DNA from: Paenibacillaceae bacterium
GTDB taxonomy: Bacteria > Bacillota > Bacilli > Paenibacillales > NBRC-103111
Direction of reading: 5' to 3'
Assembly: GCA_029256185.1 (NCBI GenBank)
Contig: JAQSYI010000007.1
Span: forward strand, 124,001-188,000
Length of the DNA: 64,000 nucleotides
The notes under the pieces were generated by a model that saw only the letters and a program-made list of their open reading frames with translations, did no database searches and was not told where the DNA came from. The position numbers and the translations under genes are program-made. How positions within the stretch are numbered: the stretch's first letter is position 1; every line of letters starts with the position of its first letter. Positions 62,336-64,000 of this stretch are shown in pieces.

Positions 62336-64000
62336 TCAACTGCATCTGATCTCGAAAATCCGGGCATGATCCAAGCCGTTGGTGTCCAGGACCTCCAAGC
62401 GCAGTCTGCTGACCTGGTCCAGTTGGACCTCGCACGAAACCTGCCGCTGCCAGTTGTCCCGGACATGGATCACTTCACGGATGCCTTGCTCGACACCCCC
62501 GGCGAAATAGGCCTTAACCCGAAACTCCTTCACTGTCTCCGGCTGCGGTCCCCATACATTCTGCTGGTGCAAATGGTCCTCATGCGTCAGCGTCAGCCGG
62601 CGGTGCATCCCCGTGTCCAGCACAATGGTGATTTCCCGGATGGATACAGGGGCTGGCCATACCAGCTCGATCCAAGGCTCCGGGTCATCCGGCTGCGACA
62701 TCCAGCGGTGTGTACCGGCGGGGGCAAGGCCGGGTCTGACTCCTCTGGCTCCGTGTATGGAACGGGTATGCCCGTCGATGATATTCGACGCTTGCCCTTC
62801 CGGCTGCTCCGATGAAGCCTGAACGGCAGCCAGGCTGGCCAAATTGCCATCGGCGGCAATACCGGGGAGAAAAGCATCCTGCCGGATCAGCCGCTGCTGC
62901 GTCATCCGGACCAATTCCTTGTTCTGCCATGCCGTTCCCGGCAGCAGCCCTTCCTGAACCGCCAAGGCGGCGAATGTACCTGCCCCTTGCCCCATCACAC
63001 CGCAGGTCGCCATAACCCGGGTGCTGGAGAAGGCAATATGCGTAGCGGAGATATTGCGTCCGGCAAACATCAGATTGGCCACATTGGCGCTGACCAATGC
63101 CCCCAGCGGAATCCCATATACATAGTTGGTAACAGGCTGACTGCAAGGATCGGCATCCTTCGCCTCGATTCCCTGTGGAGGATGGGTATCCATGGGCCAC
63201 CCTCCATAGGCAATCACATCGTCGAAGTGGACGGCCTCTTCCAGGTCCGATTGTGTCAACAGGTGCTTGCCGATAAACCGCCGTGATTCCCGCTTGCCGG
63301 GTACAAAACCGAACCAATCCAGCGCCCAATTCTCCGACTCCGGATGATGCCCGCTGTTCTTGATATGATCCCAGACACCCATCATAATAGCCAGCAATTC
63401 ATCCCGGATCTGTTCGTTATCCGCAATCGTGTCCAGCAATCCGCCGAACTCCACCCACCAATAGCCGTACTCCCATGAGCTGTGCCCGCGGTGCTTCAAA
63501 TCCTCTTCCGTAAACCGTCTCGCCCATACAGGCGGTATAAATTTCATGGTCTGCCCATATTCCGGGCGGTAAACAACAGCGATGAGCCGAGACGGTAGGA
63601 ATCCTCTTCTTCGCCCGCATGGGACTCCCCATATTGCCGGGAGGACTCCCGTCCCGTGGCAAACCAGGCCCCGGCCTCCATGCCGAGACGGCCGTCTCCC
63701 GTACAATCCAGGTAAATCTGCGCCACTATCTCAAAAGCATGCTCCGTACTTTCCCTGGATGCCGTAACCGATACAATCCGATCCCCATCCATCTGCACGC
63801 CCGTAACCGAAGTATTCAGCATCAAGGTCAGGTTGGGTTCCGCCCTGCACTTCTCGTACAAGATAAGATCGAACATGGAGGCGCTCCGCTGCGGATTGCG
63901 GACGGCGCATTCCAGCAGGATCTCCTCCAGAATGCCCCCTTCTCTCGCTTCCGTCTCCAGAGCCATCCTCCGCTTGGAATTGGCCGCTCCCACGATGTGC
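62336..64000 (-). pseudogene. FAD-dependent oxidoreductase, frameshifted and cut by the window edge
   Basis: The gene enters from the right edge with no start in view. It reads [20 protein letters not shown] and reaches [20 protein letters not shown], the usual FAD-dependent oxidoreductase segment (PF12831 group). The frame then hits a TGA at 63544. The same protein resumes one frame over with [20 protein letters not shown] and continues to the stop at 62336. Restoring one base near the GGG run at 63554-63556 joins the two parts. The C-terminal ~130 residues resemble an F5/8-type domain. It is either a true pseudogene or a one-base sequencing error. Such enzymes are common next to glycan loci. 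Confidence 0.82.

Noticed and set aside
1..64000. tRNA, rRNA, insertion sequences and integrases
   Set aside because: None was seen; the repeats present carry no transposase or recombinase gene.

Overview
The window looks like a chromosomal segment of a Paenibacillus-type Firmicute. The evidence is strong AGGAGG-type ribosome binding sites, LplB/YtcP/YtcQ-type oligosaccharide importers with no ATPase of their own, YesM/YesN-type and YtdP-type regulators, and large secreted modular carbohydrate-active enzymes. No rRNA, tRNA, CRISPR array, transposase or phage structural gene was recognised.

The left two thirds (about 1.1 to 48.4 kb) is a chain of glycan-utilisation loci. Locus 1 (1106-6626, minus) is a lipoprotein, two permeases and a heparinase II/III-like enzyme. 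Next to it lie a 1445-residue secreted glycosidase with four repeated modules and a divergent AraC regulator. Locus 2 (12466-18883, minus) is another importer preceded on the map by a membrane-bound AraC regulator. Locus 3 (22683-31799, minus) is an importer, a secreted agarase-like GH-A enzyme with three DNRLRE modules and a GH94 phosphorylase. It is read from a strong promoter with an overlapping catabolite-repression site, and a YesM/YesN two-component pair lies just upstream. Locus 4 (36016-48423, plus) is an importer, a second membrane AraC regulator, a 1797-residue multidomain heparinase II/III-like protein and a GH130 phosphorylase. The implied flow is extracellular cutting, import through the SBP/permease sets (probably energised by a shared MsmX-like ATPase elsewhere), then intracellular phosphorolysis or lysis.

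Between loci 2 and 3 (18.9-22.4 kb) sits accessory sequence: an 82-bp tandem array, a roughly 200-bp element with four near-identical palindromes, a collagen-like Gly-X-Y protein and a low-complexity membrane protein. The palindrome element recurs at 49.3 kb with the same internal spacing.

From 48.5 to 54.5 kb is an accessory island: a Nudix hydrolase, an XRE regulator divergent from a small unknown protein across a palindromic promoter, a Rob-like AraC regulator, an AT-rich Schlafen/AlbA-type ATP-binding protein, a MazEF-like pair with a LexA-like box, and a HicAB pair. From 54.5 kb onward are exodeoxyribonuclease III, a TetR-controlled MacB/FtsX-type ABC exporter with two clear operators, a DUF2264 protein, a YhfI-like metallo-hydrolase, and a frameshifted FAD-dependent oxidoreductase cut by the right edge.
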